From NCBI RefSeq assembly GCF_010894435.1, contig NZ_JAAIXZ010000018.1, forward strand, positions 175,879 through 239,878: DNA of 64,000 bases, read 5' to 3'. Shown in pieces: positions 37,186 to 45,689 of this stretch. Below the pieces are notes generated by a model. It did no database searches. It saw nothing but the letters and a program-made list of their open reading frames with translations, and was not told where the DNA came from. This stretch comes from Pyxidicoccus trucidator. GTDB taxonomy: Bacteria; Myxococcota; Myxococcia; Myxococcales; Myxococcaceae. Every line of letters starts with the position of its first letter. The stretch's first letter is position 1. The position numbers and the translations under genes were made by a program.

Positions 37186-38231
37186 AAGTCCTGGAGCCGC
37201 GCCTGGGCATCCAGGTGCTGGGGCATGGCCGTTCCCTGCCGGGAGAGCGGCCCGTGTCCAACGCGGAGCTGCTCGCGCTGGACCCCGAGCAACAGGGCCG
37301 CCCACCCGAGTTCCTGGAGGCATTGGGCCGGCGAGTGGCGGCACGGCTGGGCTTCAGTCAGCGCTACCTGGCGCGGCTGCCCGCTTCCGACGGAGCACCC
37401 CCGCACGAGGACGAGGAGACGAGCGAGTCCCTGGCCCTGGCGGCCGTGAGGCACGCCCTCGGTGGACGGAGCGGCATCGACGTGGAGGCCCTCATCCACG
37501 GGACGACGACGACGAGCCGGTACACGGGCTCACAGGCCGCGGCCATCCTGGGACGGCTGGAGAGCCACGCCTCCGCGTGGGAAGTCAAAGCGGGCTGCTC
37601 CACCTCGCTGGCCAGCCTGCACCTGGCGGTGTCTCTGCTGGGGAGCGGCTACGACAACGTGCTGGTGAGCTGCGCGGAGACGCTCTCCAAGGTGATGAAC
37701 CCGGCGATGAAGGAGACCTGGTTCATCCTCGCGGATGGTGGCGCGGCCGTGTGGCTGAAGCGCGAGCCCGTCTCCCCCGACTTCGAGGTCCGCCGGTGCC
37801 TCTACGCCACGGATGGAACCCTGGTGGACCTGTACACGACGCCGGGGCGCCTGCCGCCGGACAGGGCCACGCTGGAGGCGGGCGGCTACTGCATGGTCGG
37901 AGACGGCACGCGGCTCCGGCAGGAGGCCCTGCAACGCTACCTGGAGATGCTGGGAGCGATGTTCCCGGGCGGCCGGGGCCTGAGGGGCATCCGGTGGGTG
38001 GTGGCCCATCAAATCAACCGGAAGCTCGTCGAGCAGGTCTGCGAGGTGGGCGGACTGAGCGCGAGCCTCGTCTGGAGCGCGGAGCGCGTTGGCAACGTGG
38101 GCGGCACCTCCGTCCTGTTCTCGCTGTCCGAGGCACTGGAGCAGGGCCTGTTCGCGCCAGGGGACGGGGTGCTGCTGATGAGTGTGGGCGGCGGCCTGTC
38201 CTTCGCGATGCAGCACTGGGTGAAGCGCTGA
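37182..38231 (+). CDS. KASIII (FabH-like) ketosynthase or acyltransferase, first copy
   Basis: 349 residues. A thiolase-fold protein with the KASIII triad in place: Cys139 in AGCSTSL, His276 in AHQINRK and Asn305 in GNVGGTS. The motifs depart from the FabH consensus (ACAGF, PHQAN, GNTSAAS), which suggests an altered substrate or an acyltransferase-type KASIII rather than housekeeping FabH. It would condense or transfer an acyl group between CoA and the neighbouring ACP. Fifth-position landmarks such as CAETLSKVMNP are typical of the family. It is translationally coupled to the upstream acyltransferase gene; the ACP follows after 14 bp. Confidence 0.88.
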   Translation: MKVLEPRLGIQVLGHGRSLPGERPVSNAELLALDPEQQGRPPEFLEALGRRVAARLGFSQRYLARLPASDGAPPHEDEETSESLALAAVRHALGGRSGIDVEALIHGTTTTSRYTGSQAAAILGRLESHASAWEVKAGCSTSLASLHLAVSLLGSGYDNVLVSCAETLSKVMNPAMKETWFILADGGAAVWLKREPVSPDFEVRRCLYATDGTLVDLYTTPGRLPPDRATLEAGGYCMVGDGTRLRQEALQRYLEMLGAMFPGGRGLRGIRWVVAHQINRKLVEQVCEVGGLSASLVWSAERVGNVGGTSVLFSLSEALEQGLFAPGDGVLLMSVGGGLSFAMQHWVKR

Positions 38232-38245
38232 AAGGTGGGTGAGGC

Positions 38246-38482
38246 ATGGACCTGGTCGAACGCATTGGCAACGCACTGCGCGCCGCGGGCATGGAGGAGC
38301 TGCCCGCCAGCACGTCCGAGGCACTGTCCGCGTATGGAATGGACAGCCTGATGATGGTGCTCTCCGTGGCGGCCCTGGAGAAGGAGTTCTCGCTCCGCAT
38401 CTCCGGCCGCGACTTCTCGGAGGCGGCCTTCCAGAGCCTCGCCTCCCTGGCCTTCTGGCTGCGGAAGCTGGGCGCGTCATGA
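38246..38482 (+). CDS. Acyl carrier protein
   Basis: 78 residues, ATG at 38246. An acidic helical protein with the phosphopantetheine-attachment site GMDSL, Ser34 being the modified residue, and following helices MVLSVAALEKEF and FSEAAFQSLASLAFWL. It is a dedicated, pathway-specific ACP: it sits inside the KASIII/SDR operon rather than next to fabD/fabF. Its TGA overlaps the SDR start (ATGA at 38479-38482). Confidence 0.92.
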   Translation: MDLVERIGNALRAAGMEELPASTSEALSAYGMDSLMMVLSVAALEKEFSLRISGRDFSEAAFQSLASLAFWLRKLGAS

Positions 38483-39234
38483 GGGTGCTCATCACCGGGG
38501 GCAACTCGGACATCGGGCGCGCCATCGCCCGCCGTCGGCTGGCCCTGGGGGACGAGGTCTTCGTGACAGCCTCGTCGGCGGAGTCACTGGCCGCGACGCT
38601 GGCCCGCTACCGCGCGGAGGGGCTGGAGGCACGGGGCCTGGTGCTGGACCTGTCGGCTCCGGCTGGCGCCGAAGCGGCGCTCGCGGAGTTGCTGGCGCAG
38701 GGGCTCCAGGGTCTGGTGCTGAATGCCTGGACACGGCGGCCTCCGCTCCACCGCTTCCACGAGCTGCCCCAGGAGGCGCTGGAGGCGGACGTCACCGCGA
38801 ACCTGATGGGCAACCTCTGGCTGTTGCGCCGGGTGCTGCCGTCGATGGTGGAGGCGCGGTGGGGACGCATCGTCTTCATCTCCAGCGTCTCCACCGTCAA
38901 CGGCACGGGGCGGTACGGCGCCTATGTCCTGTGCAAGTCCGCGCTGGAGGGGCTGGTGCGCAACCTGGCGGTGGACTACGGCGACTTCAACGTCCTCTCC
39001 AACACGGTGCGGCTGGGCATCTTCACGACGGAGCGGACGAAGAAGTACTGGTCGAAGCCCCGCTACGTGGAGCGGATGAGCGGCGTCATTCCCCAGGGAA
39101 AGCTGGGCGCGCCCGAGCACGTGGGCGAGGCGCTCGACCCGCTGCTGTCCGCGCACCAGTACATCAACGGCGCGGTGCTGGACGTCACCGGTGGGCTGCC
39201 GATGTTCCGGCTGGAAGGAGTGTTGCGGACATGA
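38479..39234 (+). CDS. SDR-family reductase (FabG-like)
   Basis: 251 residues. A short-chain dehydrogenase: cofactor motif ITGGNSDIGRAIA at the N-terminus, NAW in the place of NNAG, catalytic Ser in FISSVS and Tyr149/Lys153 in AYVLCK (Y-x-x-x-K). The C-terminus ends INGAVLDVTGGLPM, the usual SDR cofactor lid. It most likely reduces a beta-ketoacyl-ACP made by one of the KASIII enzymes. It overlaps the flanking genes at both ends by four bases (ATGA), so expression is tightly coupled. Confidence 0.92.
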   Translation: MRVLITGGNSDIGRAIARRRLALGDEVFVTASSAESLAATLARYRAEGLEARGLVLDLSAPAGAEAALAELLAQGLQGLVLNAWTRRPPLHRFHELPQEALEADVTANLMGNLWLLRRVLPSMVEARWGRIVFISSVSTVNGTGRYGAYVLCKSALEGLVRNLAVDYGDFNVLSNTVRLGIFTTERTKKYWSKPRYVERMSGVIPQGKLGAPEHVGEALDPLLSAHQYINGAVLDVTGGLPMFRLEGVLRT

Positions 39235-40241
39235 GCTTCCTGAGACCCACGGAGCCGGTGTACCTGCTGGGGCCCCGCTCCTGGCTGCCCGAGCGCATCA
39301 TGACCAACCAGGACGTGCTCGACTGGATGGGCACCCGCGCGCGGCCGAGCTGGATTACGCACCGCACGGGAGTGGAACAGCGGCACTGGGTGGAGGACGG
39401 ACAGGCGTGCAGCGATGTCGCGGCCGCGGCGGCCCTGCGCCTGCTGGAAGATGGCCGCATCGACCGGAAGCGCATTGCCCAGGTGTTGCTGGCCACCGTC
39501 TCCGGCGACTTCCCCACTCCGCCCACCTCGCCGCTGATTCTGCCCCGGCTGGGGTTGGACCGCGTCGGAGTGCTGGACTTGAGCGCCGCGTGCGCCGGCT
39601 TCACCAGCGCGGTGCACGTGGGGGCGGCGCTCGCGTCGTCCACGGGCAGCGACCAGCTGGTCATCGCCGCGGACATCCGCTCCAAGTTCCTCAACCGCGA
39701 GGACCTGGCGACCACGGCCCTGTTCGGAGACGGGGGCGCGAGCTGCCTCGTCTCCCAGCGCCCCGAGGGGGCGGACTTCCAGCTCGTGGCGAGCGAGCTT
39801 GCGGCGGACGCGACCATGGCGGACATCATCGCCATCCGGGCGGGAGGCTCGCGGCTGCCACACCACCTGAACGATGACCCCGCCAAGGTCTTCCTGAAGA
39901 TGGAGCACGGGGCCACGCTGTTCATGAAGGGCGTGGACAACATGACCGCGGGCGCGGCCTCGCTCCTGCGGCGCATGGAGCTGACCGTGGCGGACGTGGA
40001 CTGGATTGTTCCCCATCAGGCCAACCTGCACCTGATGCGGGCGGTGACGGAGAAGCTGGGCGCGGACCCGGCCCGGGTGGTGGAGACGGTGCGGTTCACC
40101 GGCAACACCTCGGGGGCCAGCGTGGGCATCGCGCTCGCGCACCTCAAGGAGCGCCTGCCGCTGAAGCCGGGACAGCGCGTCCTGCTCGTCTCCGCCGGGG
40201 CGGGCGGCGCCTCGGCCTGCGCGCTGCTGCACAGCCTGTAG
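39231..40241 (+). CDS. KASIII (FabH-like) ketosynthase, second copy
   Basis: 336 residues. This copy has canonical FabH motifs: Cys121 in AACAGF, His262 in PHQAN and Asn292 in GNTSGAS, plus the late GAGGASA loop. It should make a beta-ketoacyl-ACP from an acyl-CoA or acyl-AMP-derived starter and malonyl-ACP. The sequence differs widely from the first copy at 37182, so they are not a recent duplication and probably use different substrates. The start overlaps the SDR stop (ATGA), and the acyl-AMP ligase begins five bases after its stop. Confidence 0.92.
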   Translation: MSFLRPTEPVYLLGPRSWLPERIMTNQDVLDWMGTRARPSWITHRTGVEQRHWVEDGQACSDVAAAAALRLLEDGRIDRKRIAQVLLATVSGDFPTPPTSPLILPRLGLDRVGVLDLSAACAGFTSAVHVGAALASSTGSDQLVIAADIRSKFLNREDLATTALFGDGGASCLVSQRPEGADFQLVASELAADATMADIIAIRAGGSRLPHHLNDDPAKVFLKMEHGATLFMKGVDNMTAGAASLLRRMELTVADVDWIVPHQANLHLMRAVTEKLGADPARVVETVRFTGNTSGASVGIALAHLKERLPLKPGQRVLLVSAGAGGASACALLHSL

Positions 40242-40246
40242 CCACC

Positions 40247-41635
40247 ATGGACACGCCCATGAGCACCGCGCACGCCTTCACCCGGACCGACGCCACGGTG
40301 GCCCTCACGCTCGGCGGCGAGTCCTGCTCGTTCGGAGCCCTGCGGGACGAGGTCGAGGCACACAAGCGCCGCCTCGGAGCCCTGCCACCCGGCATCGCCA
40401 TCCTCCGAGCCCACCGGAGCCGGGAGTTCATCGCCAGCTTCCTCGCGCTCTACGAGGAGGGAGTCCCGCAGGCCGTGTTCGCGCCGGAGTGGACCGTCGC
40501 GGAGCTGGAGGTGCGGCGACGGGGCCTGGGCTGCTGCTTCGAGCTGGACGAGGCCCTCTCCGTCACGTGGCGGAGCGAGTCCGAGGCGCCACGGCACCAC
40601 CCTGACACGGCGCTGGTGCTGTTCACCTCCGGCAGCACGGGAGCGCCGCGCGCCGTGCAGCTCTCCCGGAGGAACATCGAGGCGAATGTGGCCGCCGTGC
40701 GGGCCTCGCTGGACTTCGACTCCGCGCCGGCCCAGACGCTGGTCCTTCCGCTCTCATACTCCTTCGGGCTGCTGGGCCAGCTCCTTCCCGCGCTGGCGGC
40801 GGGTCTTCCCACCGCGCTGCTCGGCAACCTGGTGGAGCTCAAGGCGCTGCTCGACGAAGGGCAGCTGGTGGGAATGCTCAGTGGAGTCCCCTCGCACCAT
40901 GAGACGCTCCTGCGCCTGCTGGGAGACGGGCCGCCGCGCACCCAGGGAGTCACCCACGTCGTCTCCGCGGGCGCGGCACTGAGCCTGTCCCTCCGACAGC
41001 GGTTGCTGCGGGCCTTTCCCTCCAGTCGCGTCTACACCAACTATGGCCAGACGGAGCTGTCACCGCGGGTGCTGTGTCTGCGCAGCGACCACCCCGCCTT
41101 CCTGAGCAATGCCACCGGCTTTCCCGTGGGCAACCTCGCCGTGAAGCTCACCGCCGAGGGCGAGCTCTGTGTGCGTGGGGACCAGCTGATGCTGGGCTAC
41201 CTCGGCGCTCCCGAGGCCACGCGCGAGAAGGTGGAGGACGGCTGGCTGCGCACCGGAGATTTAGCGGAGCTGCGGCCGGATGGGCTGGTGACGCTGCTGG
41301 GCCGCAATGACGACCTGCTCAAGGTCGGCGGCGAGCGCTTGAGCCCGTTCGAGATTGAAGCGGCCCTGCGCGAGCTGCCCGGCGTGGAGGACGCCGCGGT
41401 ATGGGGCCGGGAGGATCCGCTCTACGGCACCATGCTCACGGCCTTCCTCCAGCTCCGGCCCGGGGCCCCCTGCCCGCCCAGACGCGAGCTGCGGCAGGCA
41501 CTGCGAGACAGGCTGTCCACGCACAAGGTGCCCACCGACTTCTACCGGGTGGAGCAGCTCCCACGGACGGCGAACGGGAAGCTGCAGCGCGCCCGCCTGG
41601 GAGAGGCTCTGCTCCCGGAGCTGCGCATCGGCTGA
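40247..41635 (+). CDS. AMP-dependent acyl ligase (acyl-CoA/ACP synthetase)
   Basis: 462 residues (ATG 40247; another at 40259). ANL superfamily: P-loop LFTSGSTGAPRAVQLS, where the usual KG is RA; A5 NYGQTEL; A7 GWLRTGDL; hinge GRNDDLLKVGGERLSPFEIE; and the A10 lysine in PRTANGKLQ. It activates a carboxylic acid with ATP and passes it to CoA or to the operon's ACP, providing the starter for the KASIII enzymes. It is shorter than most (about 500 residues) because the N-terminal subdomain is compact. It is the last gene of the operon and converges on a small membrane protein 15 bp away. Confidence 0.88.
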   Translation: MDTPMSTAHAFTRTDATVALTLGGESCSFGALRDEVEAHKRRLGALPPGIAILRAHRSREFIASFLALYEEGVPQAVFAPEWTVAELEVRRRGLGCCFELDEALSVTWRSESEAPRHHPDTALVLFTSGSTGAPRAVQLSRRNIEANVAAVRASLDFDSAPAQTLVLPLSYSFGLLGQLLPALAAGLPTALLGNLVELKALLDEGQLVGMLSGVPSHHETLLRLLGDGPPRTQGVTHVVSAGAALSLSLRQRLLRAFPSSRVYTNYGQTELSPRVLCLRSDHPAFLSNATGFPVGNLAVKLTAEGELCVRGDQLMLGYLGAPEATREKVEDGWLRTGDLAELRPDGLVTLLGRNDDLLKVGGERLSPFEIEAALRELPGVEDAAVWGREDPLYGTMLTAFLQLRPGAPCPPRRELRQALRDRLSTHKVPTDFYRVEQLPRTANGKLQRARLGEALLPELRIG

Positions 41636-41650
41636 GCAGCCGGGTCACTG

Positions 41651-41935
41651 TCAGGCAGGGGCGACGCGTCTTCTCCGAGGGCGCCCCACGAGCGACACCA
41701 CGCCCCACCACACAGCAGCCCAGAAGACAGCCACGGCGGCCCACCCGAGCAACGAGGGCGCTTCCCATCCCCCAGATTCCGCCCGTCCAAAGACGGGGAG
41801 GCCCAGTGCTCGCAAAGCCATGAGCGGCAGGTAGACCGAGCCGGCCACAACGGGAGCAACGGCAGCTGGGGGAAAGGCCGTCGCGAGAAACTGCAGCGTC
41901 AGCAACGAGCCCCACAGGACCAGGCGCAGTCGCAT
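41651..41935 (-). CDS. Small multi-pass membrane protein, unknown function
   Basis: 94 residues from ATG at 41935, chosen over the upstream ATG at 41965 because GGAGG lies about ten bases before it. Three hydrophobic segments (LVLWGSLLTLQFLATAF, VAPVVAGSVYLPLMALRAL, LLGWAAVAVFWAAVWWGVVSL) are followed by a basic tail (GRPRRRRVAPA), suggesting the C-terminus is cytoplasmic. I do not recognise a family. It follows the SAF-domain gene on the same strand, 56 bp away. Confidence 0.6.
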   Translation of the reverse strand: MRLRLVLWGSLLTLQFLATAFPPAAVAPVVAGSVYLPLMALRALGLPVFGRAESGGWEAPSLLGWAAVAVFWAAVWWGVVSLVGRPRRRRVAPA

Positions 41936-41991
41936 CGTTCCAGAGCCTCCGACATCCAATGTCATGAGTGAAGGAGTGGCCTGCCAGGGGT

Positions 41992-42357
41992 CTACTTCTT
42001 CGTATCGAACTGGGACCACAACATCAGGTCACCCGCCTGCACGGGCGTGAGGAGTCGCTGGTTCAAGATGTAGCTGGCGCTGTCCGGGCGGACCACCGAG
42101 CTGGTGATGAACTGCTCAGGCACCGAGCGCTGCGAGATGGCTTCATACGTGACAACGGTGCCTTCGGGCATGTCCACGGCCGCGACGACCGCGGGAACCA
42201 GGTTCCAGCCCCTCCGGACGTCGGCCTCCTTCTTCTTCAACCACGCGTAGCCGCCCACACCGAGCACGAGCGTGGTGACGAGGAAGCTGATCACGCCACC
42301 AGTGAGCACTCCGACAAGGAAACCACTGCCCCGCTGGGACGGCCTGGAGTCGTTCAT
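41992..42357 (-). CDS. Single-pass SAF-domain protein, CpaB/RcpC-like
   Basis: 121 residues from ATG at 42357; no good RBS is visible, and an in-frame ATG 36 bases upstream is possible. One N-terminal membrane helix (GVLTGGVISFLVTTLVLGVGGYAW) is followed by a periplasmic SAF domain: VVAAVDMPEGTVVTYEAI ... RLLTPVQAGDLMLWSQF. This is the pattern of CpaB, which is part of Flp/tad pilus assembly and anti-freeze-like SAF folds. Full CpaB is longer (about 250-300 residues) and no other tad gene is nearby, so this is a short orphan relative. Confidence 0.75.
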   Translation of the reverse strand: MNDSRPSQRGSGFLVGVLTGGVISFLVTTLVLGVGGYAWLKKKEADVRRGWNLVPAVVAAVDMPEGTVVTYEAISQRSVPEQFITSSVVRPDSASYILNQRLLTPVQAGDLMLWSQFDTKK

Positions 42358-42471
42358 GGTGGCGGGTACGGTATCCGGTCCGGGACGGAGCATGCCAACG
42401 GTGCACGGAGGGGGCTGCTTCCGGGCAGAAAACAAGCAATAAGGGCTGGACCTGAATACCCCGGAGGCACC

Positions 42472-43674
42472 ATGAGGAAGTCCAGGTCGGCCGTACTCGC
42501 GCTGCTCATCACCCTCGCACTCATCCCCGCGATGGCCACGGCGGGCCAGAGTGCCTCCACCCGCTGGGCGGCGAGCCGGGGCGACTTCCTCGCCTGGCAA
42601 CTCAGCGGCGTGAGCCGCGCGGCGGATGGCTCTCTCCAGCTCCTCCCGGGTCAGGCCTGGTCCGGCACCGACCCGTACGGGCCGGGCGGCTACTACGGGG
42701 GCACCTATTACAACGGCGGCTCGTTCGTTCAGGGTGAGGCCACCAGCCCCATCATCAGCAGCGCATTCGGCTTCCGCGAGGCCATCGCCTCCTGGGAGGC
42801 CACCACGCCCACGGGCACCTGGGTGGAGACCCTCATCCGCGTGCAGGTGAGTGGCACGTGGACGAAGTGGTTCAGCCTTGGCGTCTGGGCCTCGGGCACC
42901 TCGCCGGTGCGGCGTCACTCGGCGGACTCCCAGACGGACACCGTGGCGCGAGTCTCCATCGACACGCTGCTCGTCACCGCCAAGAAAGCAGCCGCGAGCG
43001 CCTGGCAGGTGAAGACGCGCCTGTTCAGCGTGGATGGCGTGGCCACCCCCACCCTGCACGCCAGCGCGCTCACCACCTCCACCTCGCCGGAGTCCAGGCC
43101 TACCGTCCCGGCCGGAAACCCCGCCCGCTGGAACAACGTGCTCGCGGTGCCGCGGTGCTCGCAGATGGTCTACCCGGACGGCGGCGAGGTCTGGTGCAGC
43201 CCCACCTCCACGGCCATGGTGCTGAAGTACTGGGCGGGGGACACCAGCGGCTGCGAGCCGGGCGTGCGGGCGGCCGTCAGCGGCGTCCATGACTGGTACT
43301 ACGGTGGGCACGGCAACTGGCCGTTCAACACGGCGTACGCGGCCACCCTGGGCTTCCAGGCCCATGTGGCGCGCTTCACGAGCTTCGCCCAGCTGGAGCC
43401 CTGGCTCTCCGCCGGAGTGCCGGCCATCCTCAGCGTGGCGTGGGGCAAGGGGGAGCTGACCGGCGCGCCCATCCCCTCCACCGCGGGCCACCTCCTCGTG
43501 CTCGCGGGCTTCGACGCAGCCGGCAATCCCGTGGTGAACGACCCGGCGGGCGCCAGCGACACCGCCGTGCGGCGGACCTACCTCCGCTCGGAGCTGGAGC
43601 CGCTGTGGCTCTCTCGCTCCGGAGGCACCGCCTACCTCATCTACCCACGGGGGTGGACGGTGCCCGCGTTGTAG
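42472..43674 (+). CDS. Secreted C39-like cysteine peptidase
   Basis: 400 residues, ATG at 42472 with CGGAGG upstream. It has a Sec signal peptide (MRKSRSAVLALLITLALIPAMATAG). Residues about 30-200 are a beta-sandwich-like substrate or surface domain. Residues 220-400 are a papain-like C39-type domain: Cys242 in GEVWCSPTSTAM, His340 in AGHLLVLAGF and Asn356/Asp357 in VVNDPAG, the Cys-His-Asp order of the peptidase_C39_2 family. An extracellular bacteriolytic or proteolytic role fits a predatory bacterium but is inference. It ends before a bidirectional hairpin. Confidence 0.85.
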   Translation: MRKSRSAVLALLITLALIPAMATAGQSASTRWAASRGDFLAWQLSGVSRAADGSLQLLPGQAWSGTDPYGPGGYYGGTYYNGGSFVQGEATSPIISSAFGFREAIASWEATTPTGTWVETLIRVQVSGTWTKWFSLGVWASGTSPVRRHSADSQTDTVARVSIDTLLVTAKKAAASAWQVKTRLFSVDGVATPTLHASALTTSTSPESRPTVPAGNPARWNNVLAVPRCSQMVYPDGGEVWCSPTSTAMVLKYWAGDTSGCEPGVRAAVSGVHDWYYGGHGNWPFNTAYAATLGFQAHVARFTSFAQLEPWLSAGVPAILSVAWGKGELTGAPIPSTAGHLLVLAGFDAAGNPVVNDPAGASDTAVRRTYLRSELEPLWLSRSGGTAYLIYPRGWTVPAL

Positions 43675-43685
43675 TGACGCCCTGT

Positions 43686-43718
43686 CGCCTGCCTCCGGCC
43701 TGTCGCTGGAGGCAGGCG
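43686..43718. terminator. Hairpin between convergent peptidase and kinase genes
   Basis: Perfect 11-bp stem CGCCTGCCTCC / GGAGGCAGGCG with an 11-base loop, 11 bp after the peptidase stop and 25 bp beyond the kinase stop. Likely bidirectional. Confidence 0.7.
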
Positions 43719-43743
43719 GGGACACGCGCGGACCGGTGGAGGC

Positions 43744-45273
43744 CTACGCCATTCCGGTGAGCGGAAGCCGGACCGTGAACGTCGTCCCCGCCTCCGCGGT
43801 CGATATGACTTCGATGCTCCCGGAGTGCGCTCGCACGAGCTGCTTCACGATGTAGAGCCCGAGCCCGATGCTTCGGCTCGCGCGGTCGTACGTCGCGGCG
43901 GCGCGCTGGAGCGGCTCGAAGAGCTTCGGCAGGAAGTCCGCTGGAATCGGCGCCCCCTGGTTGTGGATGTCCAGCACCGCCGAGCCGCCGACTTCGCTCA
44001 GCGCCGCCGTGACGTCGGTACCGGCCGGGCTGTACTGGAGCGCGTTGGCCAACAGGTTCGTCAGCACCTGTGAGATGCGGTCCGCGTCCACGCAGGCCTC
44101 GAGGCGCGCTGGCAGCGTGCTGACGACCTTTCGGTCCGGCCAGGCGAGCGCCACCTCCTCGATGACGTGCCCGCAGACGCTGGCGAGGTCCGCTGGCGCC
44201 CGCGCAATCGGGATGCCGCCTCCGAGCCGCGCCCGGGTGAAGTCGAGGAGGTCACGAATCATCCTCGCCGCACGCTGCCCGGCGGAGCGAATCCGGTTCA
44301 TCGACTTCGTCGTGCGCTCGTCGAGACCTCCGTTGCGAAGCAACACATCGGCGCTGACGAGGATGGCGTTCAGCGGATTGCGCAGGTCGTGGCTGACGAT
44401 GCCGACGAGCTGCTGCTCGAAGCTCTCGCGCCGCTTGAGCTCCGTCACATCTCGCGAGACACAGAGAATCTTCTCCGGCCGGCCGTCCGCGCCGCGAATC
44501 GGCGTGAGCACCACGTCCCACCAGAGAGACTTCCCCTTCATCGACGGGCAGTGACCGACGAAGCGGCCCGGCTCTCCGGCTCGCGCCCGCTCGAGGGCTG
44601 CCGCGGCGGCGGTGCGATCCGCGTCCTTCCAGAAGTCGAGCCAGTCGGTGCCGACCACCGCGGCCAGGTCCTCGATTTCGAGCATGCACTGGCCCGCCTG
44701 GCTCAGCGAGAGCAGGCGGCCTGACACGTCGAGAATCTTGATGCAGTCAGCGCTCGCGGCGAGGACGCTGTGGTTGAGCTCTTCGCTCGCGCGCAGCGCC
44801 TCGTGCGCGGCGCGGGCCTCTTCCTCGAGCCGATGGATGCGGAGCACCGAGCGCAGCGCATGGCCCAGTCGGGCCGGAGAGAGCGAGGACTTCGCGAGGT
44901 AGTCGGAGGCACCCGCCTTCATCAGCTCGACGGCGACCTCGGCGTTGTCCTGCCCGGTGAGGACCACCACGGGCACGCGGACCCCCCTGGACCGCGACTG
45001 GCGCACCACGTACAGCCCGTCATAGGTGGGCAGGTTGAGGTTGAAGTCCAACAGGACGAGGTCGAAGGGCTCCGTCTCCAGCAGCCGCAGCGCGGCAGCC
45101 GCGCTCTCGCACTCCTCGGCCTTCACCGCGAACCCAGCGGAGAGCATCATCCGCTTCACCGTCATCCGGTCAAACTCGTCGTCGTCGACGATGAGCGCAC
45201 GCAGCGGCTCGAGGGAACGCCGTTCCCCGGAAGCCGCCGTGGACGAGGCTTCCGCGAATGCGTCCGGCGTCAA
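43744..45273 (-). CDS. Receiver-PAS hybrid sensor histidine kinase
   Basis: 509 residues from a TTG at 45273, which overlaps the upstream stop (TTGA) and has GGAGA before it. Order: receiver domain with acidic pocket VDDDEFD and phospho-acceptor Asp76 (LVLLDFN), a PAS domain at about 165-280 (ENKLNHS ... SRDVTELKRRESF), HisKA with His295 in VSHDLRNPL, and HATPase_c with NLLANALQYSPAG and RSIGLGLYIV. It receives phosphate at the N-terminus and has its own kinase core. It is the third gene of a coupled phosphorelay with the single-domain regulator and the GAF kinase. Confidence 0.92.
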   Translation of the reverse strand: MTPDAFAEASSTAASGERRSLEPLRALIVDDDEFDRMTVKRMMLSAGFAVKAEECESAAAALRLLETEPFDLVLLDFNLNLPTYDGLYVVRQSRSRGVRVPVVVLTGQDNAEVAVELMKAGASDYLAKSSLSPARLGHALRSVLRIHRLEEEARAAHEALRASEELNHSVLAASADCIKILDVSGRLLSLSQAGQCMLEIEDLAAVVGTDWLDFWKDADRTAAAAALERARAGEPGRFVGHCPSMKGKSLWWDVVLTPIRGADGRPEKILCVSRDVTELKRRESFEQQLVGIVSHDLRNPLNAILVSADVLLRNGGLDERTTKSMNRIRSAGQRAARMIRDLLDFTRARLGGGIPIARAPADLASVCGHVIEEVALAWPDRKVVSTLPARLEACVDADRISQVLTNLLANALQYSPAGTDVTAALSEVGGSAVLDIHNQGAPIPADFLPKLFEPLQRAAATYDRASRSIGLGLYIVKQLVRAHSGSIEVISTAEAGTTFTVRLPLTGMA

Positions 45274-45689
45274 GGCATCTCCACGAGGGTCCAGTACTTG
45301 TTGAGCGCGGAGGTGAGCTCGACGAAGTTGACGAAGGTGACGGGCTTGAGCAGGTAGCCCGCGACGTTCAGCTTGTACGCGTCGACCTTGTCGCGCTCCT
45401 CGTTCGACGTGGTGAGCACCACGACCGAGAGCCCGATGAGCTCGGGGTCCTGCCGAACCGCGCGCAGGAATTCGATGCCGTTCATCTTCGGCATGTTGAG
45501 GTCCAGCAGGACGAGCCGGCGGCCGCGAGGGACTGTGCCATCCCGCAGCATCCGCAGCCCTTCGAGACCGTTCTCCGCGACATAGATGGGGTTGGTGATT
45601 TTGTTCCGGTCGAAGGCGCGGCGGACGTTCATCACGTCCACCTCGTCATCCTCCACGAGGAGGATGTGCATCGTCCTGTCTTCTGTCAC
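45270..45689 (-). CDS. Single-domain response regulator, Rcp1-like
   Basis: 139 residues. I choose the GTG at 45689 because it overlaps the upstream kinase stop as GTGA and has AAGGAAGGAA just before it; the ATG at 45671 has no RBS. Receiver motifs: LVEDDEVD, phospho-acceptor Asp63 in LLDLNMPKMNG, Thr in LTTSNEE and Lys in LLKPV. The sequence around NVRRAFDRNKITNPIYVAENG is typical of Rcp1-type regulators that pair with bacteriophytochrome-like kinases. It would shuttle phosphate between the two neighbouring kinases. Confidence 0.93.
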   Translation of the reverse strand: MTEDRTMHILLVEDDEVDVMNVRRAFDRNKITNPIYVAENGLEGLRMLRDGTVPRGRRLVLLDLNMPKMNGIEFLRAVRQDPELIGLSVVVLTTSNEERDKVDAYKLNVAGYLLKPVTFVNFVELTSALNKYWTLVEMP

